Part shown: positions 25,483 through 36,429 of the stretch, one piece after another
How the letters are laid out: every line of letters begins with the position of its first letter
Numbering within the stretch: the stretch's first letter is position 1
Assembly (NCBI GenBank): GCA_947685225.1
Contig: CANTUV010000076.1
Location: 4,216,001 to 4,280,000 of the forward strand
Direction of reading: 5' to 3'
Length of the DNA stretch: 64,000 nucleotides
Source of the DNA: Garcia nutans
Lineage: Eukaryota; Streptophyta; Magnoliopsida; Malpighiales; Euphorbiaceae
Translations under genes and position numbers: made by a program
Notes under the pieces: generated by a model
Database searches by the model: none
Told to the model about the DNA's origin: nothing
Seen by the model: the letters and a program-made list of their open reading frames with translations, nothing else

Positions 25483-27178
25483 AGAAAAGGAAACCCTTAA
25501 AGATGACTCTCCTAAAGCCCTATCTGATCATTCAGATAGTATTGCAAACCCTAAAACTATAAAGTCTTGGGCTGATGTTGTCCAAGCAGAAGATGAGAAA
25601 GCTAAAATGGATATATGGGTCTCTCAGCTGGCCCAATCTCCAGAAGTCATTAAAGCTCTTGCAAAAATGGGCTTCCCGCCTCCTGAAGCCCCAGGTATGA
25701 ATTCTTTAATCCCTTTTAAAACAGAGTTAGGTCAATCTTCAAAAACCCTAACTCAAAATGTTTCTAAAAATGAGTTGAATGTTTCAAACTCTTCAACTCA
25801 AATTGTTTCTTCAAATTTTCCTTTAAAGTCAAAAACCTTTTGGCACAATAAAAATTTTTGGTCTACAGAATTAATTACTGATTTTGGGTCTGCTCAGCTA
25901 AACCCATGGTCTATAATTGAAACTGTATACCCTAAAGGATGGTTTTTTAAACCAAAAAAATTTTTAAAACCTCAAGAATATTATCTACATATTATTGTGG
26001 ATTCAGGTTCTTTGTTTTTAAAGCACAATTATAGTCAGCAAGATAAGGCTGTTATAGCCTATTCTTCTTTCAAAATAAAAAAAATTCTCCATCCTTCTGA
26101 ATGGGGAAGACCTTTGCACATTCCGGTGCAATTTAAAACCCTTCCTTCTTTATCATGTTGTTCCTCATATAACTATTAGGACTATATAGAAGCCTGGACT
26201 AAAGCCCTGTTTTTCCAAAACCCTGGTAAAACCCATTCCTGGCTAATCTATTGTGAAACCAATATAAAGATAAACAACCTCCCATCCTGGTTTGTTGACT
26301 GGTGGTATTTCTGTGGTAATGAAGACCGTTGTCTCCCACAAGAGGTACAGTTAGCTTACCAGCATTATAAAGCTCACTTAAACCCTAATCCTTATGAGAA
26401 GAATTTTCCTCCTCTTCTTCTCTTTTGTTTGACTTTCAATATACCTTGGGTATATCAGTGGTACTTTGAATCATCTATTGTTCCAGGTACCAATATCCCT
26501 GTTGTATTAAGGAAGTCTAAAGTCAAGTGGTGGACTGCCTTTCGCAACTCTACCACTGAGGAGACTGTTAAAGCATGGCTCCTGAAGAGAAACCACAATG
26601 GTCTTGACCCAAGGCTATCTGTCTCTTTTGGAGCTCAAAGAGCCCAGAATATTGCCCTTCTTGCAGCTGCCAAGACTGCAGAAGAATATAAAGCCTTAAT
26701 GGAACAGATGGTTGGGTATCTTCCCTCAACATCTGAGCCCGTTAAGCCCAGTAGAACCTGCTCTGCTGGATCTTCAAATAAAGCCCAAACTAAAGTTTCT
26801 AAAGCCTCATCCAGAAGAAGAAAATCTCCTTCCTCTTCTTCGGATTCCTCTACATCATCCATGACATCATCTTCCACCGAGACATTTGACTCGGATTACT
26901 GTCCCAGTAATGAGGATGATTGCTATGGTATATTGTCTCCCATCAGAGTGAAAAGTAAAGGTAAAATGAAAAAGAATAAAGAAAAAGAAAAAGAGAAAAA
27001 AGAAAAGATAAAAGATAAAGAAAAAAGAAAAGATAAAGAAAAAAGAAAAGAAAAAGAAAAAGAAAAAGAAAAATAAAAATAAAAATAAAAATAAAAGAAA
27101 AATAAAAAAGAAAAAGAAAAGAAAAGTAAAAAGAAAATTGAGTCAGAAGTTGAATCTGACTCAGATTCATCTGATTAA
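25454..27178 (+). pseudogene. Second ORF (function unknown) of copy E
   Basis: From ATG 25,454 to TAA 27,176-27,178 the frame would give about 574 residues. The order is a basic start (MGRKKK), acidic patch, KSWADVV, a central domain with many Trp/Tyr/Phe (FWHNKNFWS, FVDWWYF, WVYQWYF), an Ala-rich helix, a serine-rich block (near 26,830-26,880), a Lys/Glu tract from AAAGAA-type repeats, and an acidic SDSDSSD end. It is broken by TAG at 26,177-26,179 and by several TAA in the expanded tract around 27,074-27,110. The same frame is also open for 75 nt upstream of the ATG. No known domain recognised. Confidence 0.78.
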
Positions 27179-27247
27179 AGGCAGGAGAAACCTAATTTCT
27201 CCACTCAGATTGTTAAAGTCAATAAAGATGGTGCCCACTGACAAGAT

Positions 27248-27420
27248 ACTGTTCATCAACAGTATTCACCAGAGGAAAACCAAAAGTAAAGTCAGAAGAA
27301 CTGTTCATCCACAGTTCCCAACAGTAAAGCAAACAGTACCTCCGACAAGGTACTATTCATCCACAGTTCCGGACGCGTGAAGGTACAGTAAAAGCAAATA
27401 GTTACTATTCCTCTACAGTG
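27248..27420 (+). repeat. Array of four hyphenated palindromes, ~51-bp period (copy E promoter)
   Basis: Units such as ACTGTTCATCAACAGT (27,248-27,263) recur at about 27,300, 27,351 and 27,402. Each is a short inverted repeat (ACTGT...ACAGT) around TCATC. Spacing is 51-52 bp. All other copies in the window hold the same four-unit layout at the same place before the promoter. Confidence 0.8.
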
Positions 27421-27465
27421 CCAAAAGCATGTGACAAGAACAGTGAAATTTTAAAGCCTCTATCT

Positions 27466-27472
27466 ATATAAT
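27466..27472 (+). promoter_or_regulatory. TATA box of copy E intergenic promoter
   Basis: TATATAA lies about 45 bp after the last palindromic unit in a context identical to copy D on the other strand. Transcription of a caulimovirid pregenomic RNA would start about 30 bp downstream (near 27,500), in the segment starting with aaggtaaag. Position is by analogy with pararetroviral promoters. Confidence 0.65.
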
Positions 27473-27714
27473 GAAGCTCATTCTGAAGGTAAAGGGGGGT
27501 CCGAAACACTTCTCTCTCAACACAGAAGACATTAGAGAACCTCTTAGCCTAGTTCTAGCTTCTCACCTCCCTTCTTCCTTCATTCACTATTCTTCCAGTT
27601 CTGTACTCCACACCTATTGATCTCCTTGTATAAGGTAGTCTTAGTTTATAACTTATAATTCATATTTTGTATTTTAAATTTAAAAGTTTTTATTCTGTAT
27701 TGTTATTTCAATTA

Positions 27715-27720
27715 AATAAA
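27715..27720 (+). terminator. Candidate polyadenylation signal, copy E
   Basis: AATAAA occurs about 215 bp after the presumed transcription start, which is where a caulimovirid needs its poly(A) signal to give a terminally redundant RNA. Other AT-rich signals nearby could also serve. Confidence 0.4.
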
Positions 27721-28363
27721 TTTATATTTTATATTTATCTCATCTCTCATTTCATTTTATAAGTATGCTCTGTTCTAGTTCTTGCAAGCAAAAAACGTGC
27801 AAGTTGAGCTTGATCTGGAACTAAAACATCAGAAATTATATATGCACTACTTACAGACTGAAAATGACCTCCATATTCTATCCTTTTCTGTCTTTCTCCT
27901 CTCTATATTCTACGCTGTATACTTATACGGGATCCGTATATTTATACCAGAGATAGTATAACTAGGTATACTAAAAAATATAGACATAAGAGTGTGTATT
28001 GATTAAAATATTCTAGACTTAATATACAAAATTATTCTTTATATAATTTTATATGTTTTTAATATATGCTTTTAAATTATTTCTGTAATTTATTTTAATA
28101 TATGGTATCATTAATGCATATTTAAAAAACTTCTAACACTTGAGGCGGAAACGTTCTGTGATACTGAATGGAAGTTGTTTCTTAAATCATCATTTGTCTT
28201 TATATATGTTTTTAACATAGTCTTTTACATTCTGTTTCTTATTTATTATTTTAATTAATCTGTTTATATATCTATATTATGTTGCCTAACAGTTTATTGT
28301 TTTATTATTCCTTTTAAAATTATTTCATCCCCCCTGTCAAAGATCCTTAAGTTTTGCTGGTAT

Positions 28364-28843
28364 ATATATATTATGTTTGTGCGTGTAGCGAAATTAGAAA
28401 TTGAATGAGAGGGTAAATTTTTCAAGAAAAAAATTGAAGGCGAATTGAAAACAAAACTGAATATTTAATATTATAGTAAAATTTAAATTTTTATTATTTT
28501 ATATTATTTATTAAATTCTACAAATTTATTAAATTTTTTATATATTCTTTGTTTTAATTCTTAGATCTATTAATTTATTTAGATAATTTTATTTAATAAA
28601 ATTTTATAAAAATATTATTTTAAATGAGAACTAATTTTACCCAATACATAATCAAATTGCAAAATTTTAATATTAATATAAATAATCATAAAACTCTAAA
28701 TATTCACTAATTAAAAATAAAATATATGTATATATAATAAAAAAATTAATAATTTATATACATATAGAGATATTTATAAAACTACCCCTAAAATAAAAAC
28801 ACTTTTCAAACATACGAAGCCAAAAAAAATTGGAAAAATGTCT
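28364..28843. other. AT-rich host DNA, no gene seen
   Basis: The bases after the right end of copy E are AT-rich with no ORF, RNA gene or repeat that I can support. Confidence 0.5.
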
Positions 28844-28844
28844 A

Positions 28845-29830
28845 ATTTAGCCCCTTTATTATAGGCTATAGCAAGTGGATTACTTTGGCATTTAAATATT
28901 TATTTGACTCAAATTAGAATTTATTTTTCTTTTAAAATTAACTCAAATAAGCTTTTTTTTTTAATAGAACTGTTATAAGAGTTTAACAGTTATTATCGTG
29001 ACAGCTTATTAGAGTCATAAATAATTTTTATAATATTATATTTTATAATAATTTTATTAATTTGTAATTTATGATATATTATAACAATTTTATAATTTAT
29101 TACTATTATAAATTAAATTATTTTAAAATTATTAATAGATAATTTTTTAATATCAATAATTTATAACATTAATAAATAATTTTTTTATAATATTATATTA
29201 AAAATAATAACAAATAATCATAGATTATAATAATTTATAATATTAAAAATAATTTTAATTTTACTTTAATTTTAATAATTTATAATATCAATTTAATTTT
29301 AACAAATAGTATATAATATGAAAAATTAAATAATTAAACATAAAATTATTATAATTTTTTAATATTTAATTTTAATAATTAAATATCAAGTATAAAACTA
29401 CTCTCTGAGCCTAATTTTTCAACAACTGAGATTACATGAACAGGTAAAAAATTTATTTTTCAAATATTGATATTGTCAAACATCAAGACTTGTAAGACAT
29501 ATTATTAAATTATAATTTTAATAATATATTGATTTTAGTGCATAGTGTGACTTTAATCAACTTGAAATATATTTAAATCTCTTTACTTATTGTGAATAAA
29601 TATTTTTCTATTCCTTGCATATGAAAAATTGCTTGAGAATAATTTTATGTTTGATATTTAATTATTAAAAATATTAATAAATTATTACGTTAAGGACCGT
29701 TAAACTCTTATAATTGTTTTATTATAAAAGGGCCGATTTGAGCCAATTAAAAAAATTCTAATTTGATTAAAAAAATTTAAGAATCAAATTGGTTCGCTTG
29801 CTATACTACATGGGCTAAATTGAACATTTG
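28845..29830. mobile_element. Nonautonomous element with long imperfect terminal inverted repeats
   Basis: The left end reads aaatgtctaatttagccc and the right end, reverse-complemented, reads aaatgttcaatttagccc. Similarity continues inward for roughly 170-200 bp on both sides, through actcaaattagaattt and ttataagagtttaac blocks. The interior is AT-rich with no coding capacity. No clear target-site duplication was found, so the superfamily is open (Mutator-like or foldback are possible). Confidence 0.55.
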
Positions 29831-29855
29831 TCTCCTAAAAAATCTTTTCAATTTT

Positions 29856-30309
29856 ATGGTAAAAAGATGCTCTCTATTCTTCCATTCTTGTTTCTCCATT
29901 GATGAACAGGGCCAAGCTCGCTTGACATGGAAGAACACTTTAAACAACTCCACAGATGCTCTCACTTCATGGAACCCTTCAGACCCAACTCCTTGCAAAT
30001 AGGTTGGTGTCGGTTGCAATTTCAATGGCATGGTTACAGAGATAAGCTCGAAATTAGTAGATTTAAGAGGTCCATTGCCTTCAAATTTTATAGTCTTTAA
30101 AGTTCTTGAAGACCCTCATTCTTTTTTCAACCAATCTCACAGGGGAAATCCCAAAAGAGTTTGGTGAATATCTTGAACTTAGTCTGATTGATGTTAGTGA
30201 CAATTCTCTATCTGGTAAAATACCAATAGAAATTTGCAGACTAAGAAAATTGCAGAGTTTATCTCTTAATACAAATTTTCTTGAAGGTGAAATTCCTTCT
30301 GATATTGAT
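29856..30309 (+). pseudogene. LRR receptor-like kinase gene fragment (RGI/RGFR-like N-terminus)
   Basis: The translated sequence matches the N-terminus of a plant LRR receptor kinase: end of a signal peptide, SIDEQGQA, an LRRNT segment (LTWKN, TSWNPSDPTPC), then leucine-rich repeats with LTGEIPKEFG, LSGKIPIEICRL and LEGEIPSDI. A TAG at 30,000-30,002 and a frameshift near 30,100 break it, and similarity stops at 30,309, well before transmembrane and kinase domains. From memory it resembles the Arabidopsis RGI3/RGFR1 (At4g26540) group. It starts directly beside the right end of the inverted-repeat element. Confidence 0.75.
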
Positions 30310-31574
30310 CGTGTTAAGTTTCAAACTGAAATTCTCATTGAGAAGAAGCCTTGCACAAAGAACACTCATATATCGGTGAATTGCTTGAAAAGTGGTGGCT
30401 GTGTTTTTCAGTACCACCGCCCTGAAATATTTCAAATCCAAAATTCTCTCGTTTACCATTGAATTAAATTCACTTTTCCTCTTCAAAGAAGTTTTACAAG
30501 AAAGCTTTTAGAAGCCAGAAAAATGGTTATTGTTGTTGAGCTTGACTTCCACATGGTTCTCCACCTATAACTCTTAAAATGGTGATAGAGTAGAGGAATA
30601 GAAGGAAGAAAGAGAGAGATACACTGTAATTTTGAAAATAAAAAATAAATTAATCATAAAAATGAAAAATATAAGAGTTAAAATTGAAAAAAAAATTAAG
30701 TATGGTAAAAATTAAAAATGAAAGTTAAAAAAATAATACATGGTGCAATTTTCTCATATATATACATATATATATATAGACTACAATAAAAAAAATTGGA
30801 GAAATATGGTATGCGGTGCTAAGCGTCCTTTAATACTATCCATCCTCTATAAATGAGTCATGTGTCCTTCTTGTTGACACTTCCCACTATTTGTATGCAC
30901 GCTTCTTCAAAATATATTTTTACTCAAAAACAGCCAACATTTTTTTATGAAGCATACTGAAATTTAGGGTCAAAATTCTTTGTAAAATTTAACTATACTA
31001 TAAATTTATATTATATATAAAAACTAAAATATTTTATTTATAGATATTTTATTCACATAAATTTATTAAAAATAATTAATTTAAAAACTTTTTTAAAATA
31101 TCTCAAAAATATATGAAAATTATTTTAAAAATAATATATACTATATCATTTATTAAAATAACATTTCATCTGTTATTTTTTTAGAACATTTTGCAATTTT
31201 TTTAGAACATTTTGGTTCCGCAATTGTATATAATTAGCTTTTATGAAAATCAAATTATAAATTCATATTTACATTGCAAATTGTTCGACAGAAATAGAAT
31301 GATAATTACTGAAGTGCAAAAATTTGTGTGATAATAATTTAATGGTAAAAAAAGATTGTGACTGCCGAATTTTAATCGATATCTTGTGCTAAAATAACAA
31401 TCATAAAACAAAATTACTTACCTTGAGTAACATTTTTCTTACCCATATTGAAAATTTATGTAAAATTTAGGATCCAAATTGGATCTTTCCCAACGATTAA
31501 AGTACTGTAGTTTCAAATTTGCTAAATTATACAAGTCTTGGAAAAAAAAATTCCTCTACCAGTTCAAAGGTTGG
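30310..31574. other. Non-coding stretch, no gene supported
   Basis: After the LRR fragment there is about 150 bp of open but unrecognised sequence (to 30,462) and then AT-rich DNA with a short (TA)n near 30,760. No feature is supported up to the exostosin stop codon. Confidence 0.5.
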
Positions 31575-33380
31575 TCAACCATTAATTTGCACGTTAAGTC
31601 TGCGTAGCCAAATTGAATGAATTATCATATTAAAAACATCAAATCTCTTGGGAGGATTATTTATAACAAAATGTTTTTGCACCTGCTTCACTCTCTTCTT
31701 CATCCTCAAATATTGATCTTCATCTACTCTCTTCAAAATTTTCTTCATTTCTGGTATTTCACTGACTGATATCTGAACTGAAAAAGAATTCCAATCAAGG
31801 ACATCACTGAATGGAAGGACATAATTTTGAGATAAAATTACCGGAACACATTCTGCATAAATTGCCTCAACAATTCTTGGACTAGCAACTTCATGTCCAC
31901 TTGGGCAAATGCAATATTTGCTCTTCTTCATCATTTCTTGGTATGAAATTCCCTTTGGTAATGTTTCGTAAACTTGTACATCTTTGTCATTGCCTTTCCA
32001 ATATTGAAGAAGTGCAGGCCTAATTTTACCATGTAATCGGCCTGCGAAAAATGCTAGTATTGTTCGATTGGAAGCTAGCAAGCCACGGCCAGCAAGACCT
32101 TTTATTTCACCATTTCTTAAATTGATTTCAGGAAATGAAACATCCTTCTTTGGATTGAAGTGTTCAGATGTATTGGCATTGCAGAGTACTCTGATAGAAT
32201 TATAATAAAGTTCTGGCACGTACCATGTTGCCCGTGGCCCCTGTTAGAAACAAAACATTAAGAAAAAGAAATAAATTTGTCACAAAGAAATCTTGAGTAA
32301 TGTTTTCATTTTGTTTTTTACCCAATCATGACAAGAGAGCATGAAATGATCAGCTCCAAGGCTTCTATTCCAGTATGGATACTTGTGAGATATGATATTG
32401 ACATAATCGATGACAACGTGCTCAAGAACTCCTTTGTCACGAATAATTGGGTCGAATAAATAGCTAATGATCATCACAACACTAAAGGGTAGATAATAAA
32501 CATGAGCTTCATCAGGATTTAGAGACCTGAACTGGGTATTATTAGTTTCCATGAAACTAAGGAAAATCCCTTCTGAAGAGTAAATGCTCTTGCAAGGACC
32601 CAAATGAAATATGGGTGGCTCTCCTTCTTCATAGATAAAGATTTTGAACATCTTTTCCATCAATTGGTAACTCCTACCACAGTAGAACAGAAGCATGATG
32701 CAAAATACTTGAGTGTAAAGAGATGCTATATGACAGCCAATTAAGGCATATAAGCTAATTTATATTCCACCACAACCAACTGCAAAATAAAATTACCTGT
32801 GAAATAAACAAGCATTCTTATATATATCACCTTCAAGAACGTAATTCCCATCTTGTTTAATGGCTGATGTGCAATTGGGGTTGTTTGCAGTTTGCTTTAT
32901 AAGAGCCCTAGCTTTGGCAAGACCAGTTTCAAGCCTCCCTAGTTTTGTACTACCCCTTTTCTTGACCGTATTCTTAATAGAATTATCTTTAAAACCTGTG
33001 TCAGAATCCATCCAGACATTTTGTTTCTTCCCATCCTGAAAATATAACATTTGCACATAATTAATTGTACAAGTTGCAATTCTCATAATTCAGTGAAACC
33101 AAAAGAACAAAAACTGATCAATATTAGCCTTGTTAAAAAATAAAATAAAAAATAAAAAAAACAAAGCAACAGTGAAGCATCTTAAGAGTTTGATCAAAAA
33201 GAAACTTACAGAAGTAATTGAAGAAGAAGTCATCCCAATATCAGTAGTAGTCCATGAGAAAGAAAACCAAGATAATTCTTTGGAAATTATCTTAGGCAGA
33301 ACCACCATAGAAACTAATATAAATGAAGCCATAGAAAAAAGAATCACAACTTTTGGATTTGTCCTGTAGAAATGCTTCAT
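31575..33380 (-). CDS. Exostosin-family (GT47) glycosyltransferase, four exons
   Basis: Exons on the minus strand are 33,380-33,210, 33,035-32,797, 32,673-32,322 and 32,240-31,575, each bounded by GT-AG, with all phases fitting to give 475 residues. Residues about 11-29 form a hydrophobic signal anchor, so a Golgi type II membrane protein is expected. A basic/coiled stem (KARALIKQ) leads to the exostosin domain with YEEGEPP, CKSIYSSEG and SCHDWGPRATW, and the C-terminal part has CPSGHEVASPRIVEAI and VPVILS, typical of the donor-binding half of plant GT47 proteins (At5g11130/At3g07620-like). Such enzymes build cell-wall polysaccharides; the exact substrate cannot be told. No lesion is seen. 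Length is normal for the family. Confidence 0.9.
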
Positions 33381-35712
33381 TACTCTAGCTCAGTCTCTCT
33401 GCTCTATTTCCCAACTCATAGTCTCACATACAAATTTGAATATGGCATATAATTATAAATTAAGTAAAATAATTAAAGCATTGAAAGGTAATCAATGGCT
33501 AGATATTGACCCAATTAAGGTGAAAACCATTTAAAGGTTGGCTCTGTGTCTCTTCCCTTTAAAGCAGCAGAGTTTATGACATGAAGAGAAATTCAAATAA
33601 GGTAACAGAGTAGTTGGTAGTATTGCCAAAAAAAAAAAAGAACAGAGCAATGGAGTTTTTAAACACATGAATTGACTTAACTGCCCCCTCAATTGAAATG
33701 AATTTCTCCACTAATATTATAATTTTTTTAAAATTTCCTTTTATATTATCCCTTATTCATTCATTTCACTTTTAATCTTTTATCCATCATTGGTGAGATT
33801 TTTTTCTTTAAAAAAATCAGCTTTTATAGAATTCTTTTTATAAATCATTGACGACCCAAATGATTATTAAAATCAATTACGGAGAAGATAGAAAATGTCC
33901 AATGGAAAAAACTTGTTTTCACTACCTCAAACAAGCAACTATCCTGAAATAAAACCACTTAAAAGAAATTAAATCTGAAATTTAGAATCATAAAAATGCT
34001 AATAAGATGGCTTAGGATTTTATTAAGATGACTTTATTTTATGTAAATTCTTATGATTGAAATTTTATTTCATTCTTTTTTTTTAGTATTTGATTCTAAT
34101 ATTAACATTGCTGATTATAGCAATGAAAGTAAAGACTACAATTTTAAAATGTATTATTAAGGGACATATTAGCTCATATTAGATAGTTATTTGCTTATTT
34201 TACTTTTTTTTTCTTTATAAAATTTAATTTCAAAAAAATTAATATTAGAATTTAATCCGTGGTGAGATCTTCACTTGTAAACTAAATATAGTATATATTT
34301 TTAGTTGGGATTTTAATACCAAAAATTAGATTTATTATTATAGGTTAAAGATTTTATTCTAATATATGATTTGAAATTATGAAATTTATTTTAGCATTTA
34401 AAAGGAACAAAATGTTAGAATTAATTAGTGGATGATAATGTAATTATCTCAAAAATTAAATAAGTTTAATTTGTTAGAACATTCTAGGACTAGTAAAAAC
34501 TATAATATTCCGTTTAATAAAAGAAGGGTAATTTAGTGAATTTGATTTTCTAAAATATTTAATGCTCTTAAAATTAAACAATCTCAAGATGACCTTACGT
34601 TACCCTAAACTTATTCGTATGGTGATGAATGTCACCATTACTCTGAAATTATTAACACGCGTTTCAACTTGTTAAAAGAGGAAACGACACCTAATTTCTT
34701 GACCATTTGTACTTTGCCTATACTCCACTCGTAGCTCTAAATCTATGTTTCACCCCTAGAAATCGAAAGTTTAGTTTAGCCAGAATACACCTTCCATTTA
34801 TACACATTTATTAAAAAAAATCATTATATTTATTAAATATTATATAAAATTATTTTAAATAAATTAAAATATTATTTATTAATTTATTAATATTATACTT
34901 TTATTTCATTAATTAAGTTATTAATAATAAGAATATATTTAGAATAAAAATAATTAATTTTTCTTGATTATATAAAATGACAATTTAATGAAAATAATTT
35001 TTTTTACAAAAATAATAATTTTAAAAAGACAAAAAATAATATACTTCTCCATTGAGCATTGATAAACATATTTTTTATTTTATAAAAATTTAAAAAAAAT
35101 AATTATTTTAATTAAAAATTATAGATATAAATATATTTTTATTTTATCGTCACTCTGGCTTTTTATATAATTTTAATATACTATTTGAATCTTGATATAA
35201 ATTTGTACTTATATCTCCCATGGTTGAAGTAAATTCTACTACAAATATTACTTGACATAATTAATATATGACACTAGCTAATTACACATTATATATTATA
35301 GCTATTAATATATAAATATAAGTATTAATAAATAAATTAAAAAAACTATGTGATGAAATAGCTTTTTGAAAAAAACTTTGCAATCTTACATAATTGAACC
35401 TATATTTCTTAACACAAATATAAGCGTTTTGCCATTTGATCTATATACAATTTAATACTAAAATGTAACAAATATAATTAAGTTTAAGCAATCAATTTTA
35501 TTTTTTTCTTTTTTATATTTTTTTATTATATTTTTTCATTTGTTGCTTTTTTCCTTTTTATTATATGTATTTTTTATGTTTTTATCTTTAATTTTTATTA
35601 ATTAAAATAAACAGTTTAATAATTTAAAATACTTTACGTAGATAAATTTATTAATTAGTTGCATTTTGATAACATTGGGATTGAAAAGTGCTAATTTTCA
35701 ATGCACATCATT
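33381..35712. other. AT-rich intergenic DNA upstream of the exostosin gene
   Basis: About 2.3 kb with no supported gene. The first few hundred bases should hold the exostosin promoter, but no convincing TATA box stands out from the AT-rich background. Confidence 0.5.
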
Positions 35713-36294
35713 TAGATGATGTTTCTTAAAACTGGAGTTTTTCAACTTATTCTGAATAAGTGATTTTTAGATTATAATCAGATTAAAAATAAGCAGTTAA
35801 GCGTTTCTATAAACTAGTTAATAATCAGCTGATAATCACTTTATAATCAGTTAAGTGTTTTTGTAAAATCAGTTTATAATTAGTTTTTAATTGCATAAAC
35901 TGTCAAAATAACCAAACTGTCCCTGAGTTTATTTATTGTATAAAAATGATTTTTTAAATGTCAATTCAAAATTTATTTTGCAATAATAATAATAATAAAA
36001 TTTATTTAAGAAGAAACGTAAAAGAATTTTGATGGGAACTAAAGTGTATAGGGTGGGCAAATTTGAAATATTGAAGATTAGGTAGGGATAGTATGGTCTT
36101 TTACTTGGTCAAAACTGCTTAAAAAATAAGTGCTTAAAAAAAGTAGCAAAACCCAACTTTTAAAAAACTGATTAAAATCAGATTATAATCTACTATTTAA
36201 GTTTTCAGAAACACTTAAATAAACAACTTATAATCTAAAAACTGCTTATAATCAGTTCTAACTAGCTTTTAAGTTTTGAGAAACACCCTCTTAA
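35713..36294. mobile_element. MITE-like element, copy 1
   Basis: A noncoding element of about 580 bp. Its right end is agttttgagaaacaccctc and its left end a decayed complement (gatgtttcttaaaact). The interior is rich in the motif ctgattataatcag, itself palindromic. A second copy lies 135 bp away in reverse orientation. The superfamily is not settled because no clean target duplication was found. Confidence 0.7.
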
Positions 36295-36429
36295 TATGAG
36301 TATTTAGAGGTAAATATAACTACTTATTTTGAAACCAAAATTATTTAAAGAGCATTATTGATTTTTTACCTAGGCCAAATTTTGGCCACTCTATTATGGC
36401 CAACTTGGTTATATGAATATTCACATAGA

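Larger units (their letters stand above)
16830..28357. repeat. Large inverted repeat formed by copies D and E
   Basis: The left arm is 16,830-21,727 and the right arm 23,344-28,357. They are reverse complements covering protease, RT, RNase H, ORF2 and intergenic region. The translated RT/RNase H parts differ at only about ten positions in roughly 440 residues by eye. The 1.6-kb loop (21,728-23,343) is the capsid part present only in D. The arms differ slightly in length because of a small duplication at the start of E and length change in the Lys tract of ORF2. Confidence 0.85.
23344..28363 (+). mobile_element. Endogenous caulimovirid copy E (younger lineage, 5'-truncated)
   Basis: This plus-strand copy starts in the acidic region before the protease and runs through protease, RT, RNase H, ORF2 and the full intergenic region. 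It ends at tggtat (28,358-28,363), the same bases at which D meets C. Host AT-rich DNA follows. It is the best preserved copy in coding terms but lacks movement and capsid genes, so it cannot form a virus by itself. Confidence 0.87.

Noticed and set aside
1..28363. Functional, replication-competent virus
   Set aside because: No copy has all modules in one unbroken set: A-C are full of stops, and D and E lack the movement protein and the start of ORF1.
30106..30462. Independent small LRR protein gene
   Set aside because: The first part is the LRR frame after a frameshift and the rest has no similarity to LRRs; it is a pseudogene piece, not a separate gene.
33130..33369. Plus-strand Lys/Glu-rich ORF
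   Set aside because: It is antisense to exon 1 and intron 1 of the exostosin gene.
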